Notes: generated by a model from the sequence alone, not told the origin. Positions 35,512 through 45,479 are shown, counted from the stretch's first letter. The stretch: DNA of 64,000 nucleotides from JAJEFO01 sp009843725 (GCA_965243215.1 CBDEUJ010000002.1:1-64000); one strand, 5' to 3'. Numbers and translations are program-made.

Positions 35512-37211
35512 CAGGCAATCCATTCGCTGACAGGTGCGCGGGCGTCCTGAAGCGGCTGGCTGATCACGTCAACCAGCGTGGGTCCCGGGTGATCGACCGC
35601 ATTGCGCAACGTGGCCTCAAGAGATTCCGGATCATCGGCGCGAAACGCCGTGACACCGAATGCCTCCGCCACCGCGCGGTGGTCCGTGCGGTCGAAATCG
35701 ACAGAGTAGTAGCGTTCGCCGAATGCGGACTTCTGACCGGCCTTGATCCACCCGTATGACGAATTCGAAAACACGATGAAGGTCACGGGCAGCCTCAGGC
35801 GCGTGACGGTTTCAAGTTCGCCGCAGGTAAATCCGAAGCTGCCATCGCCCATGAGGCTGACCACCTTTTGTCCGGGTGCCCCGACGGCTGCCCCGACGGC
35901 GGCGGAGAGCGCGTAGCCGAGAGCGCCGTGCGCACGGTTGGAGAAGAGCCTGCGGCCGGACACGTTCAGCTCGTAGTAAGCGGAAATGTAAGGGCAGGGC
36001 GTGCCGGGGTCGCCAACGACAATGGCGTCGTCATCGAGAATCCGCCGCAGCGTCGCTACCGTCCGCTCCGGCAGGATTGGCGCGTCCAGGCTTTCCGCCA
36101 AGGCGTGAAACTTCTTCCACTTCCGGGCCTTTGGATCCGCGACCGCTGCGGCACCGCCGAAACTGCGCGAAACGTCGCGGGCGGCCAGTGCGGCGTTCAA
36201 CGCGGCGAGGGCGAGGCGCGCGTCCGACACCACCGCCACTTCAGTTTTGTACGAGGCGCCAATCACTTCAGGGTCGCTGTCGATATGGAGAATCCGCGTC
36301 CCCTTTGCGGGATGGCGCCATAGTTCGGTTGTCACCGACCCGGCCCTGCATCCTGCGAAGAGCACCAGGTCGGCATGCTCGACCACTTCGCGGGTCTCGG
36401 GAACGCCGCCGTTCGAGCCGACGACTCCGATGCAGTTCGGGTGGGTCTCGGGCAATGCGCCCTGACCGCTGATCGTAGTGGCAACCGCAATGTCGAGAGC
36501 TTCGATGAGCGCCTTCAACTCGTCCTCGCCACGTGCCAGGACAACGCCGCCTCCGCAGATGATCAGCGGAAAGCGAGCGGACAGCAGCGCGTCAAGGGTT
36601 GCATCGATGGCTGCCGGGTCGGGACCGCTGGGAAAGGCCGGAAACGTGGCGTGCGCAGGATCGGACCACATGTCTTCGGGATTGGCCTCGCCGCGCTGAA
36701 CGTCGATGGGAAAGCCGAGATGTGCGGTGCCGGGACGTCCGGTGGTCATCTTTCGGAAGGCCGAGCGAACGGCGTCGGGGACCTGGTCGGCGTGCTGGAT
36801 GACTTGGTTGAACTTGGTCAGCGGTCGCATGAGACCTTCCTGGTCGAGCTCGGTCAAGGGATAGTGGCCCTTTGCGCGGGTGCTAACGTCGGAAGTGATG
36901 GAAAGGATCGGTATGGAACTCTCGTTGGCTTCCACTAGACCTGGCAGGATGTAGGTCGCGCCGCCGCCCGAAGGACCTTCGCAGATGCCGGGTCGTCCCG
37001 TGACCCGCGCATAGCCGTCGGCCATGTAGGCCGCCGAGCGCTCGTCACGGGTCAGAACATGGGAAATTCCGTGGTCAAGGCGGTATAGGGCGTCGTAGAA
37101 CGGCAGCGTTGTATCCCCGCAGAGCCCGAATATGTGCTGGACGCCATGGGCCTCGAGCATTCGCACCATTGCATCGGCGCCCGTCAGGGCATTCCTCGGT
37201 TTGCTCGGCAT
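35511..37211 (-). CDS. Thiamine-diphosphate-dependent enzyme (acetolactate synthase / 2-oxoacid decarboxylase type)
   Basis: A 566-residue three-domain ThDP enzyme. The N-terminal domain carries the activating Glu in LTRDERSAAYMADGYAR. The central domain resembles the TPP-enzyme M module (LIICGGGVVLARGE). The C-terminal domain has the cofactor motif GDGSFGFTCGELETVTRL ending FSNSSYGW, where the usual Asn-Asn pair reads Asn-Ser. Acetolactate synthase itself is unlikely because no small subunit is adjacent. The partner enolase-superfamily gene suggests a catabolic pathway, loosely like mandelate racemase plus benzoylformate decarboxylase. The substrate is unknown. Confidence 0.85.
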   Translation of the reverse strand: MPSKPRNALTGADAMVRMLEAHGVQHIFGLCGDTTLPFYDALYRLDHGISHVLTRDERSAAYMADGYARVTGRPGICEGPSGGGATYILPGLVEANESSIPILSITSDVSTRAKGHYPLTELDQEGLMRPLTKFNQVIQHADQVPDAVRSAFRKMTTGRPGTAHLGFPIDVQRGEANPEDMWSDPAHATFPAFPSGPDPAAIDATLDALLSARFPLIICGGGVVLARGEDELKALIEALDIAVATTISGQGALPETHPNCIGVVGSNGGVPETREVVEHADLVLFAGCRAGSVTTELWRHPAKGTRILHIDSDPEVIGASYKTEVAVVSDARLALAALNAALAARDVSRSFGGAAAVADPKARKWKKFHALAESLDAPILPERTVATLRRILDDDAIVVGDPGTPCPYISAYYELNVSGRRLFSNRAHGALGYALSAAVGAAVGAPGQKVVSLMGDGSFGFTCGELETVTRLRLPVTFIVFSNSSYGWIKAGQKSAFGERYYSVDFDRTDHRAVAEAFGVTAFRADDPESLEATLRNAVDHPGPTLVDVISQPLQDARAPVSEWIA

Positions 37212-39004
37212 GCGTTCCTGTTCCTTCGAATCCTGACGCCATCACACGCCGGAACCGAGCGGCACGCAAGATGCCATAGACGGATATCGCCATGCGGCGT
37301 TCGCTGTACGATTCGGCGGGAGGCCAGGACTCCTTATCCCGGACAAGTTCATCCTGTGAACCTTGTCGATCCATGGAGACGAGATTTCGGTGGCCGCCGA
37401 CAGGCGATGACCGGCGCCTTGGCAGCGGTTCAATTCGATCTTCATGGTCTCGACCAGGCCACGAGCGCAGGAATCCGTCTGCGACCGGGCGACCGGGGCC
37501 AAGAGTCTTCTCATCACCCGACTCAATCCGCTCGCAGCAACGTCATTTTCCGGAATGCCGGCCGGCGCGGACGCATCGTCCAATGGTGCAGGCGCGTCGG
37601 GTTCCGGAGACCGAAGACCTTGTTCAGGCATGTCTCGCCGCCCGGATGGGGCAATTCCTCGTCATCGGCGGACATGGCATGCCCAATGTCACGGCGCCAC
37701 GAGCCTGGCGCAGGGTTCTGCCTCCTGTCGGAACCAGCACGGACCCAGGCGCCTTCGGCGCGAGCCTCATAGTGATGTCGGGAATTCATTGTGCCGCTCT
37801 GGAGAATCCGGATCTTCTCCTCTTCCAAGTGTCGCCGCGCGTCCTTCTAGCGGTCATTGGCTTCAAGTCCGCATTCACGACACGCCATCAGGGAAATGCA
37901 TCGGCGCCCTCTTTGGCCCCTGCTTCAATGGCGACGGCAACCGCCGGCCCTCCTGAGGGGTGGTCATATGCCCGGCTCGAAATGTCACCAAAGGTAACCA
38001 CAAGTGGTTCTGGCACCTGCCAAACGATGTTCCGCGCACCCTCTGCACTTTCCCGAGCGTCCTTCATGATGGATCAATCCTTGCCACGTCTCTCGACAGG
38101 GCACGCAGCATCCGTGCCGGACTCGCCGGCCAGCGGCAACCGGTTTTCCGGAACCGGAGGTTGCTCCCCCACAAAACAGGATTCGCTCTGTCGCATCGGC
38201 GTCGGTGCCGACGCGCCGTTCGGCAAGGAAGCGCTCCGTTCGAATTGCCACGAGCTTCTCGGCGCGAGCGACGACCACGAACGGGTTGATGCTTGTTCCC
38301 TCTTCGCGGTTCACCCATGATCCAGTCCCGTTCAATGAGCCTCATCAGGTTCATTACGAACTGCCGGACGGCGCCCTTGAGGGCCCTCTGCCGCGGTCAA
38401 TTCCTGTCAGCATGCTCACGGATGGATTCTGGCGCCATTGTCGCGGATCACGGGCGCCGCCGGGTTCGCCAGAGGCAACGGCAGTCGACACCGTCAAGGA
38501 AGCCGCCTGTTTCATGGTCCAATCCGTTTCACAGTGTCTACGGGAGTCACCAACTCCATCCCGACCTTCTGATCGGCACCCTTGAAGTGCCCCAGATTGA
38601 AGATCACGATCCCGTCGGCACGGTGTGTTCGCTTGGACCTGAAGCGCCAATTCTCCATTCGGGTCCCACAATCGCGAGCGCCTCAGAAAACACGGAGGAA
38701 GCTCCTGTCCGACGTCGCATCGCGTGTTGATTTCGGCAAGCATTTCGGTCTGGTTCAGGCCTGAAGCTGACAAGTGCCTCGATCTGCAGCATGCTGACCC
38801 GCGCGCGACGATCCGTCGGAAACCGGCGGAGGCGACGCGGCCGGGAAAGGTTGGGGGCCGGATCGTCCGCGCGGCATTCACGGCGCTGGCTGAACGGATG
38901 TGAGGCATCGAACATGCCCGAGCCACGACCGGGCGCACGAGCCGATGACAAACTGCGATCAGCGGCCGTTCCCGACAACGACCAACAGAAAGGACTCTCG
39001 AAAG
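37212..39004. other. About 1.8 kb without an intact gene; possible degraded minus-strand coding
   Basis: No frame in this stretch gives a recognisable full-length protein. Short minus-strand pieces look protein-like: a 60-codon frame at 37887-38067 reading IVWQVPEPLVVTFGD then GGPAVAVAIEAGAKEGADAF, and another near 38540-38630 reading IVIFNLGHFKGADQKVGMEL. They lie in different frames, separated by stops. The best reading is one or more decayed genes between the ThDP operon and mscS. The promoters of the ThDP gene (near 37212) and mscS (near 39004) should also lie here. Confidence 0.35.
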
Positions 39005-40399
39005 ATGAAGACACTCTTCTCAATCCCCGACGGGAAACAAGCCTCAGGAATTTCCTGGCAGGCAACGGCACTGCTGACATGTCTTGCCGCGCTTTCGTTT
39101 GCACCGGCGTCCGTCGCGCAGACTGCCGCCGGCACGGCGGCGGAAGGCGCGGGCAATCCGCTGCAATGGACCGGGATCGCGGGACTGCGCCTGCTCGAAC
39201 TCGGTCCATGGCAATGGCTCGCTCTCGCGACATTGCTCGCCCTTGCGTGGCTTGTCAGCGCCCTCGCCGTCCGAAGCGCCTTTCGCGTCCTGCGGTCCCT
39301 TGCCAATCGCAGCACGACTGCGTGGAACAGATCCTTGCTTGATCGGGTCATCGCACCGACCCGGCTCGCGGCCACGGTGGCCGTCTTCTACGGTGGGGCG
39401 TTCACGCTTCAGCTGCCGGAGCACGCAGCTGCGGTGCTCTCCGTCGTCTGCAAGGTCCTGATCTTCGTGTCGGTTGCATGGCTGCTTTCCCGTCTGGTCG
39501 ACCTGGCTTCGGGCTATGTGGAATCCAGGCTGGTTGCCAGCAAGAACGCCGCGACCGCCACGCTCGTTCCGCTGGGCCGCAGGGCGGCAAAGGCATTCAT
39601 AGGCATTTTGGCGGTCCTTAGCGTTCTGCAGAATCTCGGTTTCAACATCGGGGGACTGCTGGCCGGTCTCGGGATCGGGGGTCTTGCCGTCGCTCTCGCG
39701 GCACAGAAGACGCTCGAGAACCTCTTCGGAGGATTCGTCCTGGTGGCCGACCGCCCGGTCAGGATCGGCGACTTCTGCCGCGCCGGAGATCACCTCGGAA
39801 CCGTCGAGGACATAGGCATTCGGTCTACCAGAATCCGGACACTTGACCGCACGCTCGTGACCGTCCCGAACGCGGAGCTGTCGACGATTCGGATCGAGAA
39901 CTACGGCGTACGTGACATGCTGCGTCTCCACACCGTGCTTCAGGTGGGGTACGATACGTCTCCAGACCAGATGCGGTACCTTCTCGTGGAACTTCGGCGC
40001 ATGCTGTATGCGCATCCGAAGACCCTGCCGGATCCATGCCGGGTGCGATTCGTCAATTTTGGCGCACATTCGCTCGACATCGAGATCTTCGTGTTCATCG
40101 CGTCCACGGACTGGAACGAGTTCACCGGCATACGCGAGGACATCTACCTGCGCATCATAGACATTGTTGCCGAGAGCGGCGCCTACTTCGCGTATCCGTC
40201 GCAGACGCTCTACTTGGGACGTGATCCGGGTCGCAACGAGGAGCGCACGGCATCGGCCGAAGCAGCGGTGGATGAATGGCGTGCAGGTGGAAGTCTCCCG
40301 ATGCCGGAGTTTCCCGACAACATGATCGCGGAAATCTCAGGGACGTTGGAATACCCGATGCCGGGAACATCAACCGCGGCTCGTGCCGGAACCTCGTAG
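39005..40399 (+). CDS. MscS-type mechanosensitive channel
   Basis: A 464-residue inner-membrane channel that would release solutes on hypo-osmotic shock. A signal-like N-terminus (TALLTCLAALSFAPASVAQ) is followed by membrane helices. The pore helix and start of the beta domain read GGLLAGLGIGGLAVALAAQ, KTLENLFGGF and VLVADRPVRIGDFCRAGDH, very typical of MscS. A Pro/Glu-rich tail follows. The start at 39005 has AGAAAGGA upstream. It is larger than E. coli MscS because of the N-terminal extension, similar to MscS family proteins with a periplasmic leader. Confidence 0.92.
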   Translation: MKTLFSIPDGKQASGISWQATALLTCLAALSFAPASVAQTAAGTAAEGAGNPLQWTGIAGLRLLELGPWQWLALATLLALAWLVSALAVRSAFRVLRSLANRSTTAWNRSLLDRVIAPTRLAATVAVFYGGAFTLQLPEHAAAVLSVVCKVLIFVSVAWLLSRLVDLASGYVESRLVASKNAATATLVPLGRRAAKAFIGILAVLSVLQNLGFNIGGLLAGLGIGGLAVALAAQKTLENLFGGFVLVADRPVRIGDFCRAGDHLGTVEDIGIRSTRIRTLDRTLVTVPNAELSTIRIENYGVRDMLRLHTVLQVGYDTSPDQMRYLLVELRRMLYAHPKTLPDPCRVRFVNFGAHSLDIEIFVFIASTDWNEFTGIREDIYLRIIDIVAESGAYFAYPSQTLYLGRDPGRNEERTASAEAAVDEWRAGGSLPMPEFPDNMIAEISGTLEYPMPGTSTAARAGTS

Positions 40400-40823
40400 A
40401 CTGCGACGACCAGATAATGGGTGCTGCCGCTCGGGCGGAATGCCATTCCGGTTGAGCTTCGTGCTTCTGCATCGCCACGACAGCCTGCCGTGAGAACTCG
40501 TTAGAGGTTCCCCGAATGTGAGGCGGTCGTTCTGTGCCGGTGTCGCCTGGCACCATGGCGGGCCATCCTGCCGGATGAAGCATTGTCGCGCCCCGTGCAG
40601 CAAGAGATGGGCTGGATCGCCCTGCCCGAGAGCCTGTGCTGAGTCGCAGCGAGGACGTCGTTTGCGGCAATGTCCGGGAAACGACATCGATCGGCTGGAG
40701 CGGTGCAGGGCATCCCGAAAGGGAGAGGCGGCGGCAGGTTCATTCCTCCTGAAGAGCCGGCAATTCCGGGGACGCTCAGCGCTGCCCAGCATCAGCGCCT
40801 GCAGGATCCACGGTGAAGTTCCG
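40400..40823. other. Convergent intergenic region, no gene seen
   Basis: About 420 nt between mscS and cobS, which converge. Frames here are Arg-rich shadows. No clear U-tailed hairpin was found. Confidence 0.5.
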
Positions 40824-41573
40824 CTAGGACGCGTTCACATGGATTGCCACGGCAAGCCAGCATGCGCATTCGGCGACTTTCTGAGTCGCGCCGAGCACGT
40901 CGCCGGTCTGGCCATCGACCTGCCATTTCGTGAGCGGGAGCGCGAGCACCACAATCAAGGCCGTCGTGAGAATCAGCTCTGGCACCGTCGCGAGCGCGGC
41001 GCAGGCGGCCAATGCAATTGCAATCCAGAATCGCCAACCCAAGGTCAGGACCGCGGCATGTCCGAGGCCGTCTGACCGGGCAGGCCGCAGAAGCGCCATG
41101 GGAACGACCATCGCGGCACGGCTGCAGGCGCCGATGGCGGCGAACCAGGCAAGAGTGCGCAGGTCAGCCGGCGCGGTTGCCATGGAAACGGCCGTAAGGC
41201 CGAATGCCGCAATCAACGCGACGACGCCGAAGCTGCCAACCTGGCTGTCGCGCATGATCCGGAGCTTGTCGTCCCGTGACGTGCCGCCGCCGAACCCGTC
41301 GGCCACATCGGCAAGCCCGTCCTCGTGAAGCGCTCCGGTAGCCAGAATTGCCGCGATCATGGCGAGTATCGCCGATGGCAGGGCAGGGAGTGCCAGGATG
41401 GCAGCAAGATAGACGGACCCGGAGAAGATCCCCACGGCGATTCCGGCCAGCGGGAAGGCCCATGCCGCGTTACCGATCGCGACTTGCTCGCCTGGTTCCG
41501 GACCGCACGGCAATCGGGTCAGGAAGGCAAAGGCAAGCCTGGCTTCAAGCCATCTTGCACGGGCCATGTTCAC
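40824..41573 (-). CDS. cobS: Adenosylcobinamide-GDP ribazoletransferase (cobalamin synthase)
   Basis: A 249-residue inner-membrane enzyme that joins adenosylcobinamide-GDP to alpha-ribazole(-phosphate) in the last assembly step of B12. The signature HEDGLADVADGFGGG, followed by RIMRDSQVGSFG, is diagnostic, with several hydrophobic helices. The start overlaps the cobT stop as ATGA (41570-41573). A second Met two codons in (41567) is an equal alternative. Confidence 0.96.
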   Translation of the reverse strand: MNMARARWLEARLAFAFLTRLPCGPEPGEQVAIGNAAWAFPLAGIAVGIFSGSVYLAAILALPALPSAILAMIAAILATGALHEDGLADVADGFGGGTSRDDKLRIMRDSQVGSFGVVALIAAFGLTAVSMATAPADLRTLAWFAAIGACSRAAMVVPMALLRPARSDGLGHAAVLTLGWRFWIAIALAACAALATVPELILTTALIVVLALPLTKWQVDGQTGDVLGATQKVAECACWLAVAIHVNAS

Positions 41574-42583
41574 GCCTCGGCCACTCCGGCCTCCGCGAAA
41601 GTCGCCATTCCGTTGTGGCAGGCCAGCGCGCCCCTGAGTATGCCGAGAGCCAATGCCGCTCCCGTTCCCTCACCGAGTCTCATGGAGAAGTCGAGGACCG
41701 GATCCTTGCCGAAGGCATCAATGAGCCTGCAGTGCCCGGGTTCGGAGCTGCGATGCCCGATCAGGCAATGGGCCAGCAGTTCCGGGTCGACCGCGTGTAG
41801 CGGCGCTGTCGCGGCAGTGCAGATGTAGCCGTCCAGGATGACGGGAAGCCTGGCGTCACGAGCGGCAAGCACGGCGCCGCAGATCGCTGCCTGCTCCCGC
41901 CCGCCCAGTGCGGCCAGCTTGTCGAGGGGCGCCTTGTTGCCATGACGCGCCAAGCCTTCCTCGACCACGCGCGTCTTGCGGGTGATGCCGTCCGCATCCG
42001 AACCGGTCCCCGGACCAACCCAGTCCCGAGCGTCACCGCCAAAGATCGCGGCGGAAAGCGCCGCGGCAACCGTGGAGTTGCCGATGCCCATTTCGCCGAG
42101 AATCAGGATGTCGGCGTCGCCATTCACGGCAGCGGCGCCGTGTTTCAAGGCGTCAAGGCAGTCTGTCTCGGTCATGGCAGGACCTTGCGTGAAGTCCTCG
42201 GTGGGTCGGTCCAGGTCAAGGGAAATGACCGAAAGGTCTGCGCCGTTCGCCTTGCAGAGCTGGTTGATCGCCGCGCCGCCAGCCTCGAAGTTGGCAACCA
42301 TCTGCGCGGTCACCGCTTGCGGATACGGGTTGACACCTTGGGCGCATATGCCGTGGTTGCCCGCGAAGACAAGGGCCTGGGCGATCCTGATCTCGGGCCG
42401 GTGAGAACGCTGCCAACCGGCCATGAAGACCGCCAGGTCCTCAAGCCGCCCCAAGGCGCCCGGAGGCTTCGTGAGCTGGTTCTGCCGATCCAGTGCCGCT
42501 TTGGCGCTGTCGCTGTCGAAGGTGGGCAGTTCTGGCACCAGGCTGGCAATCTGGTGCAGTGATGTCACGCTAGCCAATGGCAT
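41570..42583 (-). CDS. cobT: Nicotinate-nucleotide--dimethylbenzimidazole phosphoribosyltransferase
   Basis: A 337-residue enzyme that activates the lower-ligand base, making alpha-ribazole phosphate. Family blocks: TKPPGALGRLEDLA, FAGNHGICAQGV, ILGEMGIGNSTVAAA, and SMRLGEGTGAALAL with the catalytic Glu. The gene sits between cobU and cobS on the same strand and overlaps both (14 nt and 4 nt), forming a tight cobU-cobT-cobS operon. Confidence 0.97.
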   Translation of the reverse strand: MPLASVTSLHQIASLVPELPTFDSDSAKAALDRQNQLTKPPGALGRLEDLAVFMAGWQRSHRPEIRIAQALVFAGNHGICAQGVNPYPQAVTAQMVANFEAGGAAINQLCKANGADLSVISLDLDRPTEDFTQGPAMTETDCLDALKHGAAAVNGDADILILGEMGIGNSTVAAALSAAIFGGDARDWVGPGTGSDADGITRKTRVVEEGLARHGNKAPLDKLAALGGREQAAICGAVLAARDARLPVILDGYICTAATAPLHAVDPELLAHCLIGHRSSEPGHCRLIDAFGKDPVLDFSMRLGEGTGAALALGILRGALACHNGMATFAEAGVAEA

Positions 42584-43088
42584 TGGGCTTGACCTTCAAT
42601 GGATATCCGGCCACGGCCAGATACACCTCGTCGGAGGCATCGGCAACGGCCTGATTCACGTGACCCAAGGCGTCCCGGTATTCGCGGGCCAAGGGGTTCT
42701 CGGGCACGATTCCCGAACCCACTTCGCCGGTGACAAGTATGACTGGTGACGTCTGGCGACGAAGCGTTCGGACGAGGTCTTCGACGGACCCTTGCCAATT
42801 GCGTCCATCCTCCATCAGGTTGGCCAGCCAAAGCGTCAGGCAGTCGACGAGTCGTGTTCCCTGGCCATCCGTGCTGTCGAGCGCGCCGGCAAGATCAAGC
42901 GGCTCTTCCAGGGTATTCCATTCCGGACCGCGTCTGGCCCGATGTTCTGCAATGCGATTCGTCATTTCCGAATCCTTGGCGCGGCAGGTGGCAATGTAGA
43001 TCGCGGTGCCGTCGCGCGTGGCCCAGCCCTCGGCGAGCCGGCTCTTTCCCGAACGCGCGCCGCCGGTAATGAGTATCGACATTCCCAT
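42570..43088 (-). CDS. cobU: Bifunctional adenosylcobinamide kinase / guanylyltransferase
   Basis: A 172-residue protein that phosphorylates adenosylcobinamide and then adds GMP. The P-loop is ITGGARSGKS, followed by TAIYIATCRAKDSEM, AEHRARRG with the His expected to carry the guanylyl group, LVDCLTLWLANL, and VTGEVGSGIVPENPLAREYRD. Two nearby starts are possible, 43088 and 43082; I chose the longer. It is also called cobP. The upstream neighbour is divergent, 50 bp away, so regulation is probably shared. Confidence 0.95.
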   Translation of the reverse strand: MGMSILITGGARSGKSRLAEGWATRDGTAIYIATCRAKDSEMTNRIAEHRARRGPEWNTLEEPLDLAGALDSTDGQGTRLVDCLTLWLANLMEDGRNWQGSVEDLVRTLRRQTSPVILVTGEVGSGIVPENPLAREYRDALGHVNQAVADASDEVYLAVAGYPLKVKPNAIG

Positions 43089-43138
43089 GGCGGCATGACA
43101 TTGCAGAAATCCGTTGTGAAGAAAAGCGAGCGGACGGC

Positions 43139-43717
43139 GTGTTCTCCTCCACCGATCTGGTCCTGATTCGCCATGCCGAAGCCGACACCCAGGGACGCCT
43201 GTGCGGTCGTACGGATGTCGGGTTGGCGAATGCCGCAACCAATGCAATGGCGGGACTCGCTCGATTGCTGCCTTCGGTCGACGAGATCTGGAGCAGCCCG
43301 GCCTTGCGTTGCCGCCTGACCGCTTCGCAACTTTGGCCCAAGGCGCGCCTGCGAGAGGACGATCGACTCAGGGAGCAGGACTTCGGTGTCTGGGACGGAA
43401 AGGCTCATCAGGACATTCCGGATCTGGGAGACCTGCCGCGCGCGGAAATCGTCAGCCTGCGGCCGGAAGGTGGCGAGAGCTTCGGCGACCTCTGCGATCG
43501 CGCCGGCCCCGCCCTGCGGACCTTGGCCGAGATGACCGAGGCCAGCCCGATTGTCGCGATAACGCATGCAGGCGTCGTGCGCGTCGCGCTGTCCATGGTC
43601 CTGAACGAGGCGGCAGCCGGGCTTGCCTTTGAAATCCATCCGCTCTCGATTACGCGGTTCCGTTGTGCGCGGGGCGTGCCGCTGTCGGTGGCAGAGGTGA
43701 ACTGGAGGCCCGCGTGA
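43139..43717 (+). CDS. Histidine phosphatase family protein (probable alpha-ribazole phosphatase)
   Basis: A 192-residue phosphoglycerate-mutase-like phosphatase. The phospho-acceptor motif is LIRHAEADTQG and the second catalytic His is in AITHAGVVRVA; LREQDFGVWDGK is the middle block. Its place at the head of a cobalamin operon argues for alpha-ribazole phosphatase (the CobC of enterobacteria), which removes the phosphate left by CobT. The start is GTG at 43139. Its stop overlaps the next start as GTGA (43714-43717). Confidence 0.85.
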   Translation: MFSSTDLVLIRHAEADTQGRLCGRTDVGLANAATNAMAGLARLLPSVDEIWSSPALRCRLTASQLWPKARLREDDRLREQDFGVWDGKAHQDIPDLGDLPRAEIVSLRPEGGESFGDLCDRAGPALRTLAEMTEASPIVAITHAGVVRVALSMVLNEAAAGLAFEIHPLSITRFRCARGVPLSVAEVNWRPA

Positions 43718-44529
43718 GACCTGTGCATCGCGTCACGGGGCATTTTGGAGAGTGGTTGCAAGGCCGGCTCGGATCGGAAGGCCCGGTCGTGCTCGTGACG
43801 CTGCCATGCGAGACGCTCGGCGCCAGCATTTCCCTGGCACAGGCCAACGGGAGACGTTCGGACCTTCTTTCGCCGCTGTCTCCGTCCGTGGTTGGCGCGT
43901 TCCTGCAGGCTTTGGATGTCGAGCCTCCAAGGGCGGACATTGAAGTGATCGCGGACGCGAGGCCGGGCGCCGGAGCCGGAATGTCGACGGCCATGCTTCT
44001 GGCGCTTGCCAGGGCGATGGGCATTGGCGCTTCACCGGATGCACTGGCGAATGCGTGTCTTGAGGCCGAGGGCGCCGTCGACCCGCTGATGATGGACAGG
44101 CCGGAAACGCTTCTCTGGGCATCGAGGGAAGCGCGGGCGGTGCGTTCGATGCCGCAGCCGCCTGCGTTTTCGGTGGTTGGCGGGTTTCTTGGGCCGCCGA
44201 TTCAGACGGTGCCGGACGACGCGCGGTTTGCCGACGTTTCGGACCTTGTCCCGAACTGGATGGCAGCTGCCGAGGCAGGAGACAGAGCTGAGCTTGCCCG
44301 CATCGCCACTGTTTCCGCCGAGCGCACAACGACCTTGAGAGGTCCGGCGGATGACTGCACGGCGACCTTGGCGCAGGATCTGGATGCGCTCGGATGGTGC
44401 CGGGCGCATACAGGGTCCGCCAGGGGTCTCCTGTTCGAGCTTGGCCGCGTACCTGCGGGAGCGGAAGATCGATTGCGCGCCGAGGGCTACGCCGAAGTGC
44501 TGCGTTTTGCCACGAAAGGCGCCGAATGA
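43714..44529 (+). CDS. GHMP-kinase fold protein, PduX-like L-threonine kinase
   Basis: A 271-residue protein. RVTGHFGEWLQGRL at the start and ARPGAGAGMSTAMLLALARA (the GHMP ATP loop) place it with PduX-like threonine kinases. PduX makes L-threonine O-3-phosphate, the substrate of the cobC-encoded decarboxylase two genes downstream, so the whole aminopropanol-linker route is encoded in this operon. It starts with GTG at 43714 and is coupled at both ends (GTGA and ATGA). Activity is inferred from family and context. Confidence 0.8.
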   Translation: MRPVHRVTGHFGEWLQGRLGSEGPVVLVTLPCETLGASISLAQANGRRSDLLSPLSPSVVGAFLQALDVEPPRADIEVIADARPGAGAGMSTAMLLALARAMGIGASPDALANACLEAEGAVDPLMMDRPETLLWASREARAVRSMPQPPAFSVVGGFLGPPIQTVPDDARFADVSDLVPNWMAAAEAGDRAELARIATVSAERTTTLRGPADDCTATLAQDLDALGWCRAHTGSARGLLFELGRVPAGAEDRLRAEGYAEVLRFATKGAE

Positions 44530-45470
44530 GCGCGATCGCAATGCTCATCGCGCTTGCGCTGGACGTGGCGATCGGTTGGCCGGATTGGCTTTATCGCCGG
44601 ATCGGGCACCCGGCAGGATGGATCGGACGGATGATTTCCGAGGCGGATCTCCGTTTCAACCGAAGCGAATCGCCGGACGCCGTCCGCAAGCGGAACGGCG
44701 TCGCGGTGGCGCTTGCCGTGATTGCAGCCACGGGCGGCTTGGCATGGTGCGTCACGATGGTGCTGCCGGAAGGGGTGCTCGGCGTGGCGATTGCTGGCGT
44801 ACTTGCCTGGCCGCTCTTGGCCGCACGATCACTTGACGAGCATGTTCGGGCGGTTGCGGAACCGCTTGCAGAAGGCGATGTTCCTGGTGCGCGGGAGGCG
44901 GTCTCGAAGATTGTCGGCCGGGACCCGGCGATGCTGGATTCGCCCGCCATGGCAAGGGCGTCACTGGAAAGTCTTGCAGAGAACGCCTCCGATGGTGTCG
45001 TGGCTCCCCTGTTTTGGGGAACCCTCTTCGGATTGCCTGGAATCGCGGCCTACAAGGCGGTCAACACGCTCGATTCGATGATCGGATACCGAACTGTCCG
45101 GCACGAGGCATTCGGCTGGGCTTCCGCACGGATCGACGACTTGGCCAACATCGTTCCGGCGCGGTTGACCGCGGTTCTGCTAGCCTGTGTGTCCGGTGCG
45201 CCGCGTCGGGTTTTCCGGATCGTGTTTCGGGATGCCCGCCAACACCGCTCGCCCAACGCAGGATGGCCCGAAGCCGCCATGGCCGGCGCGCTTTGCGTGA
45301 AGCTGTCCGGGCCGCGAATCTATGCAGATAAAGCAGGCTTGAGCGGAGATTCCTTCCTTAACCCGGATGGCAGCGAACCGGGCCCGGAGGACATCGAGGC
45401 CGGCATTCGTGTCTATCGCAAGTCAATGTTGCTGGCGGCCGTGCTTTTGGTCCTGCTGGCGGTGCTGTAG
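44526..45470 (+). CDS. cbiB: Adenosylcobinamide-phosphate synthase
   Basis: A 314-residue inner-membrane enzyme that attaches aminopropanol phosphate (or aminopropanol) to adenosylcobyric acid. Typical blocks: LDVAIGWPDWLYRRIGHPAG, ARASLESLAENASDGVVAPLFW, YKAVNTLDSMIGYRT and DDLANIVPARLTA. It has several hydrophobic segments and a C-terminal helix. It is called cobD in Pseudomonas nomenclature. It is coupled to the upstream kinase gene by a 4-nt overlap. Confidence 0.96.
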   Translation: MSAIAMLIALALDVAIGWPDWLYRRIGHPAGWIGRMISEADLRFNRSESPDAVRKRNGVAVALAVIAATGGLAWCVTMVLPEGVLGVAIAGVLAWPLLAARSLDEHVRAVAEPLAEGDVPGAREAVSKIVGRDPAMLDSPAMARASLESLAENASDGVVAPLFWGTLFGLPGIAAYKAVNTLDSMIGYRTVRHEAFGWASARIDDLANIVPARLTAVLLACVSGAPRRVFRIVFRDARQHRSPNAGWPEAAMAGALCVKLSGPRIYADKAGLSGDSFLNPDGSEPGPEDIEAGIRVYRKSMLLAAVLLVLLAVL

Positions 45471-45479
45471 AGGCCGTCC

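Noticed and set aside
37292..38320. 342-codon plus-strand frame
   Set aside because: Ser/Arg-rich with no family features; better protein-like fragments lie on the opposite strand in broken frames.
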